7,618 nucleotides of DNA from Methyloceanibacter sp. Its GTDB lineage: Bacteria; Pseudomonadota; Alphaproteobacteria; Rhizobiales; Methyloligellaceae. Numbering within the stretch: position 1 is the stretch's first letter; each line of letters opens with the position of its first letter. The stretch lies in contig JALHTP010000011.1 of the NCBI GenBank assembly GCA_022865725.1, positions 1 to 7,618 of the forward strand, read 5' to 3'. The position numbers and the translations under genes are program-made. Of the stretch, positions 5,983 through 7,618 are shown one piece after another. The notes below the pieces were generated by a model that saw nothing but the letters and a program-made list of their open reading frames with translations, made no database searches and was not told the origin of the DNA.

Positions 5983-7407
5983 ATGGAAGAGGTGCTGAAG
6001 CCCGACCTCTGCGTCATCGGCGCGGGCTCAGGGGGCCTGTCCGTCGCGGCGGCGGCGGCCCAATTCGGCGTACCCGTGGTGCTCATCGAAAAGGGGCGCA
6101 TGGGCGGGGACTGCCTCAATTATGGCTGCGTCCCGTCCAAGGCGCTGCTGGCCGCGGGCAAGCGCGCCGAGGCGGTGCGCACCGCCTCCACCTTCGGCAT
6201 CGACGTGATCGAGGCCCAGATCGACCATCGCGGCGTGCATGACCATGTGCATGGCGTCATCGCGGCCATAGCGCCGAACGACTCCATCGAGCGCATGACG
6301 GGCTTGGGCGTGCGCGTGGTCCAGGCGCAGGCGAACTTTCTCGACAAATTCACGGTGGAGGCGGGCCGCGTGCTGGTCCGCGCCCGGAGATTCGTCATCG
6401 CCACCGGCTCCATCCCCTCCATTCCCCCGATCCCGGGGCTCGACGAGGTGCCTTATTTCACCAACGAGACGATCTTCGACGTGAGCGAGCGGATCCAGCA
6501 TCTCGTCGTGATCGGCGGCGGCCCGGTCGGGCTCGAGCTCGCGCAGGCGCATCGCATGCTCGGCTCCCATGTCAGCGTGTTCGAGATCGAGGGCTTTCTC
6601 CCCCGCGAGGACCCGGAAGCCGCCGCCGTCCTGATCAAGCGGCTGGGCGACAACCAGGTCATGCTGCATCCCGACACGCGGGTGGAGCGCGTGGAGAAAT
6701 CGGTGCAGGGCATCGCCGTGCATTTCACCGAGAACAGCGAGCCCACGATCCTGAAAGGCACCCATCTCCTCGTCGCCACCGGCCGCAAGCCGAACGTCAA
6801 GTCGCTCAGCCTCGAGCGCGCCGGCATCGCCTATAGCGACGAGGGCATCAAGGTCAACGAGCAGCTCAAGACCACGAACCGCCGCGTCTACGCCATCGGC
6901 GACGTGATCGGCGGGCCGGCCTTCACCCATCTCGCCAATTATCACGCGGGCATCGTCATCAGGAACGCGCTGTTCCGGCTGAAGCCCGACGTGAGCGCGG
7001 GCATCATCCCGCGCGTCGTCTATACCAACCCCGAGCTTGCCCAGATCGGCCTGACCGAGGCCGAGGCGCGCAAGCGCTATCGCCGTATCCGCATCTATCG
7101 CTGGCCTTATGCCGACAACGACCGAGCCCAATGCGAGCGCGAGACGGAAGGATTTATCAAGGTCATCACCCGGCCCGACGGCACCATTCTCGGCTGCACC
7201 ATTGTCGGCGCCGAGGCCGGCGAGCTGCTTCAGATCTGGGTGGTCGCCATGGCGCGGGATATCAAGCTCGGCGACCTCACCTCGCTGGTGCTGCCTTATC
7301 CGACCTTTTCCGAGCTCTCCAAGCGTGTGGCGTATACCTATTATTCGCCCACTTTGACGAAGGGCTGGCTCCGTAGCATCATTGGCTTCCTGCGTCGTTT
7401 AGGATAG
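5983..7407 (+). CDS. FAD-dependent pyridine nucleotide-disulfide oxidoreductase (MerA/Lpd-like)
   Basis: Class I flavin disulfide reductase of 474 residues, usually annotated mercuric reductase or dihydrolipoamide dehydrogenase. The FAD fold has GAGSGG at 13-18 and the redox pair Cys44/Cys49 in GGDCLNYGCVPSK. The NAD(P) fold has GGGPVG at 178-183 with Glu201 at the end of the second strand, which favours NADH over NADPH. ATGRKPN (265-271) and YAIGD with Asp307 complete the FAD site. The C-terminal dimerisation domain has YPTFSE (439-444) where lipoamide dehydrogenase and glutathione reductase have a His-containing HPT..E. There is no N-terminal heavy-metal domain and no C-terminal Cys pair, so mercury reduction is unlikely. 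The protein ends in a basic, amphipathic WLRSIIGFLRRLG that may touch the membrane. A GGGGGA at 5967-5972 precedes the start by 10 bases. It is probably cotranscribed with the TVP38 gene. Confidence 0.93.
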   Translation: MEEVLKPDLCVIGAGSGGLSVAAAAAQFGVPVVLIEKGRMGGDCLNYGCVPSKALLAAGKRAEAVRTASTFGIDVIEAQIDHRGVHDHVHGVIAAIAPNDSIERMTGLGVRVVQAQANFLDKFTVEAGRVLVRARRFVIATGSIPSIPPIPGLDEVPYFTNETIFDVSERIQHLVVIGGGPVGLELAQAHRMLGSHVSVFEIEGFLPREDPEAAAVLIKRLGDNQVMLHPDTRVERVEKSVQGIAVHFTENSEPTILKGTHLLVATGRKPNVKSLSLERAGIAYSDEGIKVNEQLKTTNRRVYAIGDVIGGPAFTHLANYHAGIVIRNALFRLKPDVSAGIIPRVVYTNPELAQIGLTEAEARKRYRRIRIYRWPYADNDRAQCERETEGFIKVITRPDGTILGCTIVGAEAGELLQIWVVAMARDIKLGDLTSLVLPYPTFSELSKRVAYTYYSPTLTKGWLRSIIGFLRRLG

Positions 7408-7454
7408 CGGCAGGAGCGGCGAGCCGCGATGTCTCGAGTTTCAGAGTGGTGCCG

Positions 7455-7618
7455 GTGAAGGACGAGGCTTCGGACGCAGCTTCGGAGAACGGACGACCGT
7501 CCCGCTATTTGCCGGGACTGTCGGCCAAGTTGCTGTTGCTCACCATCCTGTTCGTCATGCTGGCCGAGGTGCTCGTGTTCGTGCCCTCGATCTCCAATTT
7601 CCGCCGGCAATGGCTGAC
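7455..7618 (+). CDS. Membrane protein N-terminus, probable sensor histidine kinase (3' end cut off)
   Basis: Only the first 54 codons are in the window. After a polar stretch of about 20 residues comes GLSAKLLLLTILFVMLAEVLVFVPSI, a membrane helix (about 23-44) leading into a periplasmic segment. This pattern, including VMLAEVL(I/V)FVPSI, is one I associate with the N-terminus of alphaproteobacterial HAMP-type histidine kinases; no kinase domain can be seen, so the assignment rests on resemblance alone. GTG 7455 is used as start; GTG 7446 and 7449 are in frame and there is no in-frame ATG. It follows the oxidoreductase by 47 bases, so it is probably the third gene of the same operon. A nine-codon ORF (ATG 7429) ends at a TGA overlapping GTG 7455, which could couple translation. 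Confidence 0.65.
   Translation, partial: MKDEASDAASENGRPSRYLPGLSAKLLLLTILFVMLAEVLVFVPSISNFRRQWL

Noticed and set aside
6028..7131. 367-codon minus-strand open frame opposite the oxidoreductase
   Set aside because: Shadow frame: the plus strand carries every motif of a disulfide reductase across the same bases, and the antisense product is low-complexity.
5983..7407. Naming the oxidoreductase merA or lpdA
   Set aside because: It lacks the MerA metal-binding domain and C-terminal cysteines, lacks the Lpd catalytic His, and has neither mer nor 2-oxoacid dehydrogenase genes beside it.
7341..7610. 89-codon minus-strand open frame at the right end
   Set aside because: It lies antisense to the end of the oxidoreductase and the recognisable membrane helix of the next gene.

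Overview
The window is a GC-rich stretch of alphaproteobacterial chromosome, most likely Hyphomicrobiales (Rhizobiales). The main evidence is the minus-strand order rpmH-rnpA-yidC-engB followed by argB, which is typical of that order. The protein sequences agree: YidC, EngB and an arginine-sensitive-type ArgB all look alphaproteobacterial. I see no IS element, CRISPR array, tRNA or rRNA, and nothing in composition that suggests recent transfer.

Left part (1-4860). The minus strand carries a housekeeping block read right to left. A strong sigma70-type promoter (about 4831-4860) drives rpmH (L34, TTG start), then rnpA (RNase P protein, GTG start, same frame as rpmH), yidC (membrane insertase) and engB (ribosome-assembly GTPase). 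argB (N-acetylglutamate kinase) lies further on and runs off the left edge with only its last few codons missing. A plus-strand diacylglycerol kinase gene, dgkA, sits between engB and argB. It converges on engB with 6 bases between the stop codons and diverges from argB. The block therefore links ribosome and membrane-protein biogenesis with one arginine gene and one lipid-salvage gene.

Middle (4861-5161). About 300 bases separate the divergent rpmH and TVP38 transcription units. I find no gene there. It holds two overlapping GC-rich hairpins and an AT-rich 9-base inverted repeat.

Right part (5162-7618). On the plus strand a TVP38/TMEM64 (DedA-like) membrane protein is followed 29 bases later by a class I pyridine nucleotide-disulfide oxidoreductase resembling mercuric reductase and lipoamide dehydrogenase. 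About 47 bases further on is the start of a membrane protein that looks like a sensor histidine kinase, cut by the window edge. This looks like one operon: a membrane protein, a flavin disulfide reductase and possibly a sensor. The reductase has the CxxxxC redox pair, but lacks both the C-terminal cysteine pair of MerA and the C-terminal His of lipoamide dehydrogenase, so its substrate is open.

Most of the window is ordinary core genome. The points most worth a second look are the exact 16-base tandem duplication over the yidC start (which creates a two-codon upstream ORF), the apparently leaderless argB promoter, dgkA lying antisense inside a conserved gene order, and the TVP38/oxidoreductase/sensor cluster.
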